From Oscillospiraceae bacterium (GTDB lineage: Bacteria; Bacillota; Clostridia; Oscillospirales; Oscillospiraceae): a stretch of DNA of 64,000 nucleotides. Positions 41,662 through 50,557 of this stretch are shown here, piece after piece. The stretch is taken from NCBI GenBank assembly GCA_017416245.1, contig JAFQCX010000021.1, positions 16,354-80,353 of the forward strand. The letters are read 5' to 3'. The position numbers were made by a program, and so were the translations under genes. The first letter of the stretch is position 1. The number at the start of each line of letters is the position of its first letter. The notes beneath the pieces were generated by a model. It was not told the DNA's origin and did not search any database. It saw only the letters and a program-made list of their open reading frames with translations.

Positions 41662-42516
41662 TTATTTATAGATCGCTGCGTGGCGTTCACGCAAGCCATC
41701 TAATACACTGTAGGGAATTTCCAGATTGCCCTTGCCCTTGCCGATGGCAATATGGGGCTTGTTGGCGCCGTGGTAATCTGTGCCGCCGGAAATCGTGAGG
41801 CCCAGCTCCTTCGCCATTGCCTGGTAACGGGCCTGCATATCGGGCGTATAGTCGGTGTAGTAGCCTTCAATGCCATCCAGGCCATAGGGGATCAGGCTTT
41901 TCAGGTATTCTTTCAGCTCATCGTCCGGCTTTTTGATCAGATGCAGGTGAGCAGCTACCGCAATGCCGCCTGCCTCGCGGATCAGCGATACAGCCTCGGT
42001 TGCGGTCAGCGCCTGCCGGTTACTATAGGCGTAGCAGCCTACCGACAGATAGCGGTTGAAGGCATCCTTAACGGACTCTGCATAGCCCTTACGCACCATG
42101 ATCTGGGCAAAGTGAGCGCGGCACAAAACGGGGTTTCCGTGGGCCTCGGCTCTTGCTTCTTCCATGGTGATGTCGAAGCCTTGCTCCCGAAGCTTGCGGC
42201 AGGTCTCCTCCTGCCGTTCATCCCGCACCTGCAGGGCATAGGCCATGGTGTCCTGCAACTTTTTGTTGTGGATATCGATGAAGTAGCCTAAGATATGCAG
42301 TTCTGTGTCGGACTGGGCGGAAAGCTCCACCGCAGGGATCACCTCAACGCCCAGCGCCTTGCCGGTATCTATGGCTTCCTGTACGCCTGTAATACAGTCG
42401 TGGTCGGAAAGGGCGATGGCAGCAAGGCCCGCTTCCTTCGCGGTTTTTACCACATCGGCAGGTGTCTGCGCGCCATCACTGCACAGAGAGTGGGTGTGTA
42501 AATCGATCGTTTTCAC
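41662..42516 (-). CDS. PHP-domain phosphoesterase
   Basis: 284 residues, GTG start with AAGGAGCCTGCC upstream. Metal motifs DLHTHSLCSDG (H-x-H), LSDHDC, HILGYF, AHLHLI and GTDYHG. Arrangement matches the YciV/RNase AM-type PHP phosphoesterases that act on 3',5'-nucleoside bisphosphates and 5' RNA ends. Ten bases after the LarA-like gene. Its job in a sugar-acid operon is unclear: it may be a passenger or may act on a sugar phosphate. Confidence 0.85.
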   Translation of the reverse strand: MKTIDLHTHSLCSDGAQTPADVVKTAKEAGLAAIALSDHDCITGVQEAIDTGKALGVEVIPAVELSAQSDTELHILGYFIDIHNKKLQDTMAYALQVRDERQEETCRKLREQGFDITMEEARAEAHGNPVLCRAHFAQIMVRKGYAESVKDAFNRYLSVGCYAYSNRQALTATEAVSLIREAGGIAVAAHLHLIKKPDDELKEYLKSLIPYGLDGIEGYYTDYTPDMQARYQAMAKELGLTISGGTDYHGANKPHIAIGKGKGNLEIPYSVLDGLRERHAAIYK

Positions 42517-42526
42517 GGCAGGCTCC

Positions 42527-43780
42527 TTAGTCGTCGCAAACCCACAGACCCAGCGCGGGGTTGGAGATGTAGAAGATTTCCTCGCCGTCTACGGTGTTGA
42601 AGCCGTCAACCAGCTTGGCAGGGTCATACTTGGCAGCCATCTCCTCGTAGGGAGCATAGTTGAAGGCAGCGCCGCGGACTTCTTCCTCAGTCAGCTTGCC
42701 GGCGCAGTAGGTGATCTTGAAGCGGCCGTCGGAGGAGCCGTGGATCAAGTGTGCGGCAACGGACAGGTTCTGACGCAGATCCTCATTCTCGGGAGCATCC
42801 ACCAGCTTCAGCACGTTCTCTCTGCCTACATAGCCGTACTTACGGATCAAGCGGTCGTTCTCCTCGTCCTCGCCGAAGTGACCAATGGCAGGCGCCAGCA
42901 CGATCAGCTCACCGCCGTCAGCGATTGCCATACGGGTGCGGTAGATGGCCTTATTGCCCAGCCAGGTGGACTTGAACTCACGGGGATCCAGGTAAACAAC
43001 AACCTTATCAAGGCGCTTATTCATATGGGTCAGGTTGATCTCCTGGCTCTTCTTTACGGCAGCTTCGAAGTTGGAACGCTCCTTGCCGATATACAGGCCG
43101 TGGATGGTGACCTCGTCGCCCTTGTTGGTAGTGGTAGTCAGCACATATACCAGAGGGATATTTGCCAGGAAGTTCTCCTGGGCATAGTCGAACACGCGAC
43201 GGACGGGAGAGAAGTCCTTGCCCATGATCCGCTCCATACCGTAGAAGGCGCCCAGCATATGGGAGGAGTTGATCATAGAGGAGCCGCCGCAGCCTACGAA
43301 AATGTTCTTGCCGTAGTTTGCCATACCCACAACCTCGTGGGGCACGACCTGTCCTACAGACAGGATCAAATCATAAGAGGGATCCAGCAGGCGCTTGTTC
43401 ACTTCCACGTCGATGCTGTTGTTGACCAGACCCTCGGACACTTCAGAAACGAAGGATGCGGGGACTTCACCGATCTTGACCACATCATTGCGCCAGTTGT
43501 GGACGATCATTCTATCAAAGGGAACGCCCTCGCCGAAGAAGGCGACCCATTCTTCCTTGGTCATAGGCACGTGGGTACCCAGAGCAGGCATAATATCTAC
43601 CTGGCAGGTATCCTTCAGCAGTTCATAGTAAATAGCAGTAATCTTTCCTGCGCCGGAGTACATTCTGGTAAAATCAGGAGGCAGAATCAGAACTTTCTTC
43701 AGGTTCAAGCCTTCCAAGGACTTTGCCAGCGCTTCCTTTAACACTTCTGCAGGAATACCGTTTTCATACTCGTAAATCAT
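42527..43780 (-). CDS. LarA-family nickel-dependent hydroxyacid racemase/epimerase
   Basis: 417 residues. Family motifs: PPDFTRMYS (D-x-T-R), ALGTHVPMT, VGQVVPHEVVG and the Lys in GMANYGKNIFVGCGG, which in LarA is joined to the nickel-pincer nucleotide; later SSHMLGAFYG. Known LarA enzymes act on lactate, and other superfamily members on longer hydroxyacids including gluconate. First gene of the operon with gnd and a KDG-kinase-like gene, so a hexonate 2-epimerase is the best guess. LarB/C/E cofactor genes are not in the window. Confidence 0.8.
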   Translation of the reverse strand: MIYEYENGIPAEVLKEALAKSLEGLNLKKVLILPPDFTRMYSGAGKITAIYYELLKDTCQVDIMPALGTHVPMTKEEWVAFFGEGVPFDRMIVHNWRNDVVKIGEVPASFVSEVSEGLVNNSIDVEVNKRLLDPSYDLILSVGQVVPHEVVGMANYGKNIFVGCGGSSMINSSHMLGAFYGMERIMGKDFSPVRRVFDYAQENFLANIPLVYVLTTTTNKGDEVTIHGLYIGKERSNFEAAVKKSQEINLTHMNKRLDKVVVYLDPREFKSTWLGNKAIYRTRMAIADGGELIVLAPAIGHFGEDEENDRLIRKYGYVGRENVLKLVDAPENEDLRQNLSVAAHLIHGSSDGRFKITYCAGKLTEEEVRGAAFNYAPYEEMAAKYDPAKLVDGFNTVDGEEIFYISNPALGLWVCDD

Positions 43781-43879
43781 ACAAGCCTCTTTCCGGCTCT
43801 TACCACAGAGCCAAATTTATGCATTATTAGTGTAGCACATAGATTTGAGAAATGCAAGCCAATCTTCCCGATTTTTTAA

Positions 43880-43910
43880 CAAAAAAAGGAGGCATTAACC
43901 TCCTTTTTTA
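43880..43910 (-). terminator. Terminator of the YwaF-like gene
   Basis: Minus strand AAAAAAGGAGG-loop-CCTCCTTTTTTT beginning at the gene's stop; symmetrical enough to work in both directions. Confidence 0.75.
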
Positions 43911-44708
43911 TGCTGCTACCAGCTCTTTTTCTTTATTGATTCCTCTTGCGATCCTCCGCAGCAGCAGGCAGATCAAAAATGCGCCCAAAATTACTGCAGG
44001 AATATACAAAACCGTACCCACATACCAGCCGCACAGCTCTGAGATTTGCTTGATGATGATCAGCGGAGATCGGGTAGGCCCAATGTAGAAGTTATTGACC
44101 TCCCCGCCGGATACCCGTCGCAACGCTAAATTTAGCGCAAAAGCGATCAGGCAAAGTGCGCCAAACAGCTTGGTGGACAGAACAAAGTCCGCTTTGCTCA
44201 CCCCTCCCCGCCCGGAGAGGAACAGGTAGATCCCGATAAAGATCAAGCTCATATGCCAGGTAAAGGCGTGGAGCGTCAGCGTCCAGTATTCCAGAACGAT
44301 GCCGGAGGGTTCAATAAACGCCATAGCTCCTCCCAGCAGATTGTAGGTCATCATAAAGCAATACATTGCCTGCTGCAATTTCCCCTTTTTCAGCCACGGC
44401 GCGATCAGGCACAAATACATAGGCACACTGCACAGCTGGAAAGGAAAGATCCACCAGGCATACGTATGATCCATTATATAATAAGTATGAAACAGCTGTT
44501 TATAAGCTTCGCAGATCACCAAAAAAACGCCAACTGCAGTGAGAAAAATTCTGTTTCCTTTATCACTCAGATTCCGCAGAAACCACGCCAGCAGGATCGC
44601 TACCGCCAAACCCACAAAGGTATATGTGAGATGGAACGTTCCGTATGGCGCAGGCTTTTCCATTGCCCACGCGGTGGCATGCATAAACGCATCAATGTAA
44701 GAAACCAT
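43908..44708 (-). CDS. YwaF/TMEM164-like membrane protein
   Basis: 266 residues with about seven membrane segments (for example TFVGLAVAILLAWFLRNL, IFLTAVGVFLVICEAYKQLF, MSLIFIGIYLFLSGRGG, VLYIPAVILGAFLICLLLRR). The motif WWIFPFQLCSVPMYLCLIAP and PSGIVLEYWTLTLHAFTWH place it in the YwaF/TMEM164 group, whose substrate is unknown in bacteria. AAGGAGAGCTGCT precedes ATG. Monocistronic. Confidence 0.75.
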   Translation of the reverse strand: MVSYIDAFMHATAWAMEKPAPYGTFHLTYTFVGLAVAILLAWFLRNLSDKGNRIFLTAVGVFLVICEAYKQLFHTYYIMDHTYAWWIFPFQLCSVPMYLCLIAPWLKKGKLQQAMYCFMMTYNLLGGAMAFIEPSGIVLEYWTLTLHAFTWHMSLIFIGIYLFLSGRGGVSKADFVLSTKLFGALCLIAFALNLALRRVSGGEVNNFYIGPTRSPLIIIKQISELCGWYVGTVLYIPAVILGAFLICLLLRRIARGINKEKELVAA

Positions 44709-44782
44709 AGCAGCTCTCCTTACCTTGTGATGGATTCATTCTACCATATTCGACATATTTTGACAACCTGTTTGTGCAAAGA

Positions 44783-44811
44783 GGGGACGGTAGCTTTTCT
44801 ACCGTCCCCAT
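44783..44811 (-). terminator. Terminator after mreB
   Basis: GGGGACGGTAG-loop-CTACCGTCCCC, with CTCTTTG on the minus-strand side. Thirteen bases after the mreB stop. The stem resembles the 4995 terminator (GGGGACGG core). Confidence 0.6.
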
Positions 44812-44823
44812 AGTAATCGTTTG

Positions 44824-45861
44824 TTAATCCCGCATCAAACGCTTCCGCGCCAGATTGATGGGGCCTTCCTTCATTTTGGATATCCAGGAAAGGCTCTTTC
44901 CGCAGCCGCAGGCCACGCAGGAGGCGGGGTCATCTGCCACAGTGCAAGGGATTCCAATGCGATTCTGCAGCAGCACATCCATACCCCACAGCTGGCTGCC
45001 GCCACCGGTCAGCACAATGCCGGTATCCGCAATATCGCCCACCAGCTCAGGCGGGGTTTCCTCCAGCACAGAGAGTACCTCGTCAGCAATACGCAATGCG
45101 GATTTTTGCAGCAGAGGGGTAATGTCCTCCTCGCTGATGGCCACATCTCTGGGCATACCCGACTTGGCATCCTTGCCCTTCACCTGCATAATTGCGTTGT
45201 TGTTTCTTGGCACAACAGCGCCAAGCTGGATCTTAATATCCTCCGCTGTAGACGGTCCGATGATCACGTGGAATTTACCGCGAATATAGCGGGCGATCAG
45301 CTCGTCAAAATGGTTGCCTGCCAGCTTGATGGAGGAGGATTTTGCCACGCCGTTCATCGTCAGCACGGCGATATCGGTAGTACCGCCGCCGATATCCACC
45401 ACCAGGTGACCCTTGGGGCTGCTGATGTCCAATCCTGCGCCCAAGGCGGCAGCCAAGGGCTCTTCAATTAAGTATACACGGCGGGCGCCTGCCTCGATGG
45501 CTGCGTTGATCACCGCCCGCTCGTCCATCTGGGTGACACCGCTGGGCACGCTCACAACCACTCTGGGCTTAGGCGCAAACAATCCGCTGTCGCCTGCGCT
45601 CTGGAAGAACTTTTGGAGCATTTGCACCGTCATTTCGTGGTCTGCCACCACACCGTCCTTCAGCGGGTGCATTGCCACCACGTTTCCGGGGGTGCGTCCC
45701 AGCATATTGCGGGCAGCAGCGCCCACCTGCAGGACCTTGCCTGCATTCTTATCCATAGCCACCACAGAGGGCTCCCGGATGGTAATGCCTGCATCGGCCT
45801 TATAGATCAGCACATTGGATGTTCCCAGGTCCACGCCCAGGTCATGAGAAAAAAATCGCAT
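44824..45861 (-). CDS. mreB: MreB/Mbl-like rod-shape actin
   Basis: 345 residues. ATG 45861 is chosen over ATG 45867 because AGGTG then sits seven bases upstream. Actin-fold motifs: GVDLGTSNVLIY phosphate-1, EEPLAAALGAGL connect-1, HLVVDIGGGTTDIAVL phosphate-2, GIVLTGGGSQLWGMD adenosine. Membrane-associated filament guiding wall synthesis. Without mreC/mreD here it is probably one of several MreB/Mbl paralogues. Co-directional with comF, gap 17 bases. Confidence 0.9.
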   Translation of the reverse strand: MRFFSHDLGVDLGTSNVLIYKADAGITIREPSVVAMDKNAGKVLQVGAAARNMLGRTPGNVVAMHPLKDGVVADHEMTVQMLQKFFQSAGDSGLFAPKPRVVVSVPSGVTQMDERAVINAAIEAGARRVYLIEEPLAAALGAGLDISSPKGHLVVDIGGGTTDIAVLTMNGVAKSSSIKLAGNHFDELIARYIRGKFHVIIGPSTAEDIKIQLGAVVPRNNNAIMQVKGKDAKSGMPRDVAISEEDITPLLQKSALRIADEVLSVLEETPPELVGDIADTGIVLTGGGSQLWGMDVLLQNRIGIPCTVADDPASCVACGCGKSLSWISKMKEGPINLARKRLMRD

Positions 45862-45878
45862 AATCATTCACCTACATT

Positions 45879-46532
45879 TTATTTGGTATTGTATTCACTA
45901 ACTGCCAGCGTGGCGCAAAACACTTCCTTTGCCCCCGCGGTCAGCAACACTCTTGCACACTCCGAGGCAGTCGCGCCGGTGGTAAGTACGTCATCCAGCA
46001 GCAGTACCCGCTTGCCGCGTACTGTATCTGCATCCACGCAGCGATAGGCGCCCAGCACATTGGCCCGGCGGCGCGCCACATCCTGAATGCCGGATTGGGG
46101 CGGTGTGTTGCGGATCTTCCGCAGTGCCCTTGCTACAGGAAGGTTCAATTCCTTCTCCAGCACATCTGCCAAAATGGCGACCTGATCGTAGCCACGCTTC
46201 ATTTTACGCAGAAAGGCAACGGGCACAAAGGCAATAACATCAAAATCGTCCTTACCCTCTTTATGCAGCTTCATAGCAAGCACACGGCCATAGGCCTGTG
46301 CATAGCTGCGGTGTCTGCCAAACTTATATCGCAGAATACTTTTCCGTACTATATCCTTATAATACCACACAGAAGTCCATCCTGCAAGAAAAGAAAGTTT
46401 CAATGTGGATTTTGGGGATTCCGGCGCTGTTTCCCGGCATTGATGGCAAAAATCCGTTTCCTCTTTGGTGAGCAAGCGCTTGCACAGAACGCATTTGGGT
46501 GGGAACAGAAGTCTTAGAATTCTTTGTACCAC
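45879..46532 (-). CDS. comF: ComF-family phosphoribosyltransferase-like protein
   Basis: 217 residues, GTG start with GAGGTCTGAAC upstream. N-terminal zinc finger CVLCKRLL ... CHQC; then FVPVAFLRKMKRGYDQVAIL and the PRPP-loop VLLLDDVLTTGATASECARV. ComF aids DNA uptake during transformation and possibly replication-fork work. Starts two bases after the recD2 stop, consistent with a DNA-processing operon. Confidence 0.92.
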   Translation of the reverse strand: MVQRILRLLFPPKCVLCKRLLTKEETDFCHQCRETAPESPKSTLKLSFLAGWTSVWYYKDIVRKSILRYKFGRHRSYAQAYGRVLAMKLHKEGKDDFDVIAFVPVAFLRKMKRGYDQVAILADVLEKELNLPVARALRKIRNTPPQSGIQDVARRRANVLGAYRCVDADTVRGKRVLLLDDVLTTGATASECARVLLTAGAKEVFCATLAVSEYNTK

Positions 46533-46534
46533 GT

Positions 46535-48748
46535 TCAGACCTCACGATTCTGCAGCCGCAGCTTTAAGCCTGTGTACCGGCTGCCTGACTTGGCGTTTTG
46601 GGTCATTGTGTGAACGGTTTCCTCTCTGCCCGCGATCACCAGCAGCTCTCTTGCCCGGGTAATGGCGGTATAGAGAATACGCCTGCTCAACAGAAATGCC
46701 GATGCATTCCACGCAGAAAGGATCACCGCCCGGTACTCACTGCCCTGGGCCTTATGCACGGTTATGGCATAGGCCAGCTCCAGCTCATTCAGCTGGGTAA
46801 AATCGTAGTCGGCAAGTTTGTCGTCAAACAGAACGGTCAACACTTCCATTTGGGTGTCTATGCTCTGAATAATGCCCACATCGCCGTTAAACACCCCTGC
46901 GCCGACGGCGCTGCCGTCCGGCTTTTTCCACAGCAGGTCATAGTTATTCTTGATCTGCATCACCCTGTCGCCCACCCGGAACACTGTGTCGCCAAAGGCC
47001 TTTTCCGGCTTATGGGGCGCGGAGGGATTCAGCCCCGCCTGCAGCATTTTGTTCAGCGCCACTGTGCCGGCAGGGCCCTTTTTCGTGGGGCAAAGCACCT
47101 GTATCTGGTCGGAGGGGATCCCCATATTCTGGGGCAGACGGGTGGTGCACAGGCCCACGATGGTTTGGGCGACCCCGTCCTCTGATCTGCCTGGCAGAAA
47201 GAAAAAGTCGTTTTTCACATTCTTCAGTTCCGGCATTTCTCCCTCATTTACCCGGTGAGCATTCATAACGATCAGACTCTCCTGGGCTTGCCTGAAAATC
47301 TCCGTCAGGCGCACCGCCGGAAGCATTCTGCTGCGGAGCATATCCCGGAAGGGAAAGCCCGGCCCCACAGGGGGAAGCTGATCAGGATCTCCCACCAAAA
47401 TCAGCCTTGCCCGCTGGGGGACAGCCTGCAACAGGCTGCCAAGCAATTGCACATCCACCATAGACATCTCGTCTACAATGATGGCGTCGGCCTTTATTGG
47501 GTCGGCTTCATCCTTGGCAAAGAACAGCTTGCCTGTATGGGGGTCAATGCCTGCGCCCAGCAATCTGTGAATTGTGGAGGCATCATACCCTGTGACCTCT
47601 GTGAGCCGCTTGGCGGCCCGGCCGGTAGGGGCGCACAGAACGCACTTTAAGCCCATTTGATCATACAGCGACAAAATGCCGTTGATCAGCGTGGTTTTGC
47701 CGGTGCCGGGTCCGCCGGTCAGCAAAAGCAAGCCGGAGGTCGCCGCCTCCTGCAAGGCAAGCTCCTGCTGGGCAGAGTACTCCAAGGCGCTGCTTTGGCT
47801 GGCGATCCGCAGCTTTTTCGGCAGGAATGCCGGCGCAGGATAGCGGCAGTTCGCGTGGGCCAAAAGCCGTTTTGCGCAATAGGTTTCTGCCCGGTAAAGG
47901 GCAGGCAGGTAAATGACATCAATGTCTGCCAGCCGGTCACGGAAAAGCTGCTCTGCCTCCAAAAGCCGGGAAATGCTGCTTTCCGCGGCTGCTAAGTCCA
48001 CATTCAGCAGCTGCATGGTAGCCGTAAGCAGCTTCTCCTCCGGCAAAAAGCTGTGTCCGCCAGACAGGTTATACCGCAATTCAAAAACAACGCCTGCATC
48101 CACTCTCCGGGGGTCATCCCCCGCCACGCCCAGGTCAATAGCGAATCTGTCCACCGCGCCAAAGGGGGCTTCCAGCTCCTCGTCCATCAGCAGGTAAGGG
48201 TCATCGTAGAGCAGATCAATGGCGCTCTCGCCATAGCGCTTGTAGGTCTTTACCGCCAGGTCTGCCGGCAGGTGGTGGAGGGTGAAGAACTCCATCAGGT
48301 GGCGCATACCCACCTGCAGGCGGAAGGATTCGCCGATCTCCTGGGCTTTTTTATCGGAGATACCGGAAATTTCCGCAAGCCGTTCCGGCTCCCGTTCCAT
48401 AACCAGCAGCGTTTGATCGCCAAAGCGCTCCACAATGCGGGTCGCCATTTTAGGCCCTACGCCCTTGATCACCCGGCCGGACAGGTAGGTGATGATCTCC
48501 ATGGCCGTTTGGGGCATAAGGCGCTCCAAAAACTCCGCCTCGAACTGGCGGCCGTAGCTGGAGTGGTTGCTCCATTTGCCGGTGACCATCAGCCGTTCCC
48601 CCACCGCAGGCAGCGGGATCGTGCCGACCACGGTGACCGTCTGCCTGTCAGACAGCCCTAAGCGCAGCACCGCATAGCCGTTGTCGTAGTTCTGAAAGAC
48701 AACGGCTGTAATGATGCCCTGTAGAATTTCCAATTCCTGTTCGTTCAA
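46535..48748 (-). CDS. recD2: RecD2-type ATP-dependent DNA helicase
   Basis: 737 residues from TTG 48748 (CGGAGAAAAATCG upstream); the frame continues to a TTG at 48799 but without a ribosome binding site. N-terminal OB/HhH region (GRVIKGVGPKMATRIVERFG), then the helicase core: GGPGTGKTTLINGIL Walker A, IIVDEMSMVD Walker B, and the C-terminal motif YAITVHKAQGSEYRAVIL. The long N-terminus and absence of RecBC define RecD2, a 5'-3' helicase in repair and replication-fork maintenance. Confidence 0.92.
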   Translation of the reverse strand: MNEQELEILQGIITAVVFQNYDNGYAVLRLGLSDRQTVTVVGTIPLPAVGERLMVTGKWSNHSSYGRQFEAEFLERLMPQTAMEIITYLSGRVIKGVGPKMATRIVERFGDQTLLVMEREPERLAEISGISDKKAQEIGESFRLQVGMRHLMEFFTLHHLPADLAVKTYKRYGESAIDLLYDDPYLLMDEELEAPFGAVDRFAIDLGVAGDDPRRVDAGVVFELRYNLSGGHSFLPEEKLLTATMQLLNVDLAAAESSISRLLEAEQLFRDRLADIDVIYLPALYRAETYCAKRLLAHANCRYPAPAFLPKKLRIASQSSALEYSAQQELALQEAATSGLLLLTGGPGTGKTTLINGILSLYDQMGLKCVLCAPTGRAAKRLTEVTGYDASTIHRLLGAGIDPHTGKLFFAKDEADPIKADAIIVDEMSMVDVQLLGSLLQAVPQRARLILVGDPDQLPPVGPGFPFRDMLRSRMLPAVRLTEIFRQAQESLIVMNAHRVNEGEMPELKNVKNDFFFLPGRSEDGVAQTIVGLCTTRLPQNMGIPSDQIQVLCPTKKGPAGTVALNKMLQAGLNPSAPHKPEKAFGDTVFRVGDRVMQIKNNYDLLWKKPDGSAVGAGVFNGDVGIIQSIDTQMEVLTVLFDDKLADYDFTQLNELELAYAITVHKAQGSEYRAVILSAWNASAFLLSRRILYTAITRARELLVIAGREETVHTMTQNAKSGSRYTGLKLRLQNREV

Positions 48749-48850
48749 CGATTTTTCTCCGTTCTTTTGTTCTATTATATAGTTTACAATATTCTGCAAA
48801 AAATAGGAAGAGGGTTTCTAAAAATATTTTCAAAACCGAATTATAAACGC

Positions 48851-48878
48851 TTGCATATTTTGCCAATCTTGGTATAAT
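48851..48878 (+). promoter_or_regulatory. Promoter of the atp operon
   Basis: TTGCAT and TATAAT separated by 16 bases, about 44 bases before the first atp gene; the sequence is AT-rich on both sides. Confidence 0.65.
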
Positions 48879-48921
48879 ATATTTTAAATATGTAAAATGG
48901 GGTAGAATGGGGAGTATTGGT

Positions 48922-49176
48922 ATGAAGAACTTACAGCTTCTCGCCTGGCTCACCCAGCTGGGCTTAAGCACCGCAGTGCCTTTGGCAGGCTTTGTGCTGC
49001 TGGCTGTCTGGCTGAAAAACCGATTTGGTCTTGGAAACTGGGTGCTGTTCATCGGCATCGGCTTGGGTGTGTTCTCTGCGGTAGATGGTTTTTATAAAAG
49101 CCTGAAGGCGCTGAGTCAACTGAGCAAGGATCACAAAGAGGACAAGCCCCCTGTTTCTTACACAGAGCACGATTAA
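48922..49176 (+). CDS. atpZ: AtpZ/AtpI-like ATP synthase assembly protein
   Basis: 84 residues from ATG 48922, with GGGGAG upstream. Two membrane helices: LSTAVPLAGFVLLAVWLKNR and WVLFIGIGLGVFSAVDGFYK, with a conserved KNRFGLGNW link, then a charged tail. This is the small AtpZ (putative F0F1-ATPase subunit) family found at the head of atp operons, related to c-ring assembly or Mg/Ca transport. Confidence 0.8.
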   Translation: MKNLQLLAWLTQLGLSTAVPLAGFVLLAVWLKNRFGLGNWVLFIGIGLGVFSAVDGFYKSLKALSQLSKDHKEDKPPVSYTEHD

Positions 49177-49192
49177 ATGGAGGTCGTCTGTT

Positions 49193-49600
49193 ATGGATAT
49201 GCGAAAATATGTACTCCGGCAGACGGGTATCGTCGGGCTGGGCGAAGCCATTGGCGTGGCTGCAATGATCGGTATTTTTGCGCTGCTGGGCGCTTATGAC
49301 AGCCGGGTGCTGTTGGGTGGTCTCGTCGGCGGCGCGGTAGCGGTTGCCAATTTTCTCGTTATGGCAATCGGTGTGAATCTTGCCGCTGATAAAGCTGAGC
49401 AGCAGGATGTGAAAGGCGGACAGGCTACTGTAAAAGGATCTTATATGCTGCGTATGATCGGTATGGCTGTTGTGCTGTTTGCCTTTGCAAAAAGCGGACT
49501 TTGTAATGTGATTGCGTTGGTAATACCCTTGATTTTTGTGCGGTTTACCTTGACGCTGCAAGAATTTTTCAGAAGAAAGCCGGGTGAGAAAACACAATGA
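49193..49600 (+). CDS. atpI: ATP synthase subunit I (AtpI)
   Basis: 135 residues, four membrane segments: GEAIGVAAMIGIFALLGA, VLLGGLVGGAVAVANFLVMA, MLRMIGMAVVLFAFAKSG and VIALVIPLIFVRFTLTLQE. Fits the AtpI chaperone that assists c-ring assembly in Clostridia and Bacilli. Overlaps atpB by four bases. Confidence 0.8.
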   Translation: MDMRKYVLRQTGIVGLGEAIGVAAMIGIFALLGAYDSRVLLGGLVGGAVAVANFLVMAIGVNLAADKAEQQDVKGGQATVKGSYMLRMIGMAVVLFAFAKSGLCNVIALVIPLIFVRFTLTLQEFFRRKPGEKTQ

Positions 49601-50496
49601 ATATCAGCGTAGACGGTGCGTTTATCTACTTTACCATTCCCGTTTTGGGAGGCATTCCCATCACCCAAACCACGGTATCCTTTTTCTTGGTGACGGTGCT
49701 GCTTTGCTGGGCCTGTGTTTACTTGGGTAAGAGCCTAAAAAAACGGCCAGATGGCAAGCAGGTCCTGGTGGAAAAAGGTGTGCTGATGCTACAGAATATG
49801 GTAGTAGAGACAATGGGTGCACACAATATCCATTGGATGCCCTTCATCGGCACAATCTTTCTCAGCTCGCTTTTTGGTTCGCTGATCGGCTTGACGGGTT
49901 TTTTCCGCTCCGCTACAGCGGACGTGAGTTGCGTAATGGTCTGGGCATTGATGGTTACGGCCATTATCTGGTACAATAACATTAAACATAATGGATTTTT
50001 GGGTTGGTTGAAAGGCTTTACCGAGCCCATTGTGGTGATGACCCCAATGAATATCGTGTCAGAAATTGCCCAGCCTCTGTCTATGGCATTCCGTCATTTC
50101 GGTAATGTGGCGGGTGGCGGTGTAATTACTACAATTATCTATGCGGCTCTCAGTACAGCTTCTGCAGCTATTTTGAACCTGATTGCTGCACAGGGCTGGC
50201 TGATGGGTACGGTGATAATCACGGTTGGTGCGGGATTGCTCTTCTTGTGGAAGAAAACAAGAAAAAAAGCACCGCTGGTGTTCGGCATTATCTCCGGTGT
50301 GCTTGGCTTGTTTGGCCTTCTACAGGCACTGGGACTGGTATCCGGTATTCCGATTTTATCCTATGGCATACCCGCAGTACTGTCCTGTTATTTTGATCTG
50401 TTTTCCGGCTTTGTGCAGGCATATGTGTTCAGCCTGCTGACGATGGTGTATATTGCCGGATCTCTTCCGGATCCCCAAAATGGGAAGAAACAGTAA
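49597..50496 (+). CDS. atpB: ATP synthase subunit a
   Basis: 299 residues with about seven membrane helices. The essential helix-5 Arg is in MAFRHFGNVAGGGVI (LxFRxxGN-type), and the C-terminal motif is VFSLLTMVYIAGSLPDP. An unusually hydrophilic insertion (WKKTRKKAPLVFGIISG) precedes the last helices. Conducts ions to the c-ring. AtpI overlaps its start; atpE follows after 61 bases. Confidence 0.92.
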   Translation: MNISVDGAFIYFTIPVLGGIPITQTTVSFFLVTVLLCWACVYLGKSLKKRPDGKQVLVEKGVLMLQNMVVETMGAHNIHWMPFIGTIFLSSLFGSLIGLTGFFRSATADVSCVMVWALMVTAIIWYNNIKHNGFLGWLKGFTEPIVVMTPMNIVSEIAQPLSMAFRHFGNVAGGGVITTIIYAALSTASAAILNLIAAQGWLMGTVIITVGAGLLFLWKKTRKKAPLVFGIISGVLGLFGLLQALGLVSGIPILSYGIPAVLSCYFDLFSGFVQAYVFSLLTMVYIAGSLPDPQNGKKQ

Positions 50497-50557
50497 TTAT
50501 TTGTGAATTCTTTCACAATTAAGTAGCTATAAACAATATTCTTAGGAGGAAATTATT

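Noticed and set aside
42305-43741. 478-residue plus-strand ORF
   Set aside because: Antisense of the LarA-like gene; no independent support.
46535-48799. RecD2 starting at TTG 48799
   Set aside because: No ribosome binding site there; TTG 48748 has CGGAG at the right distance.
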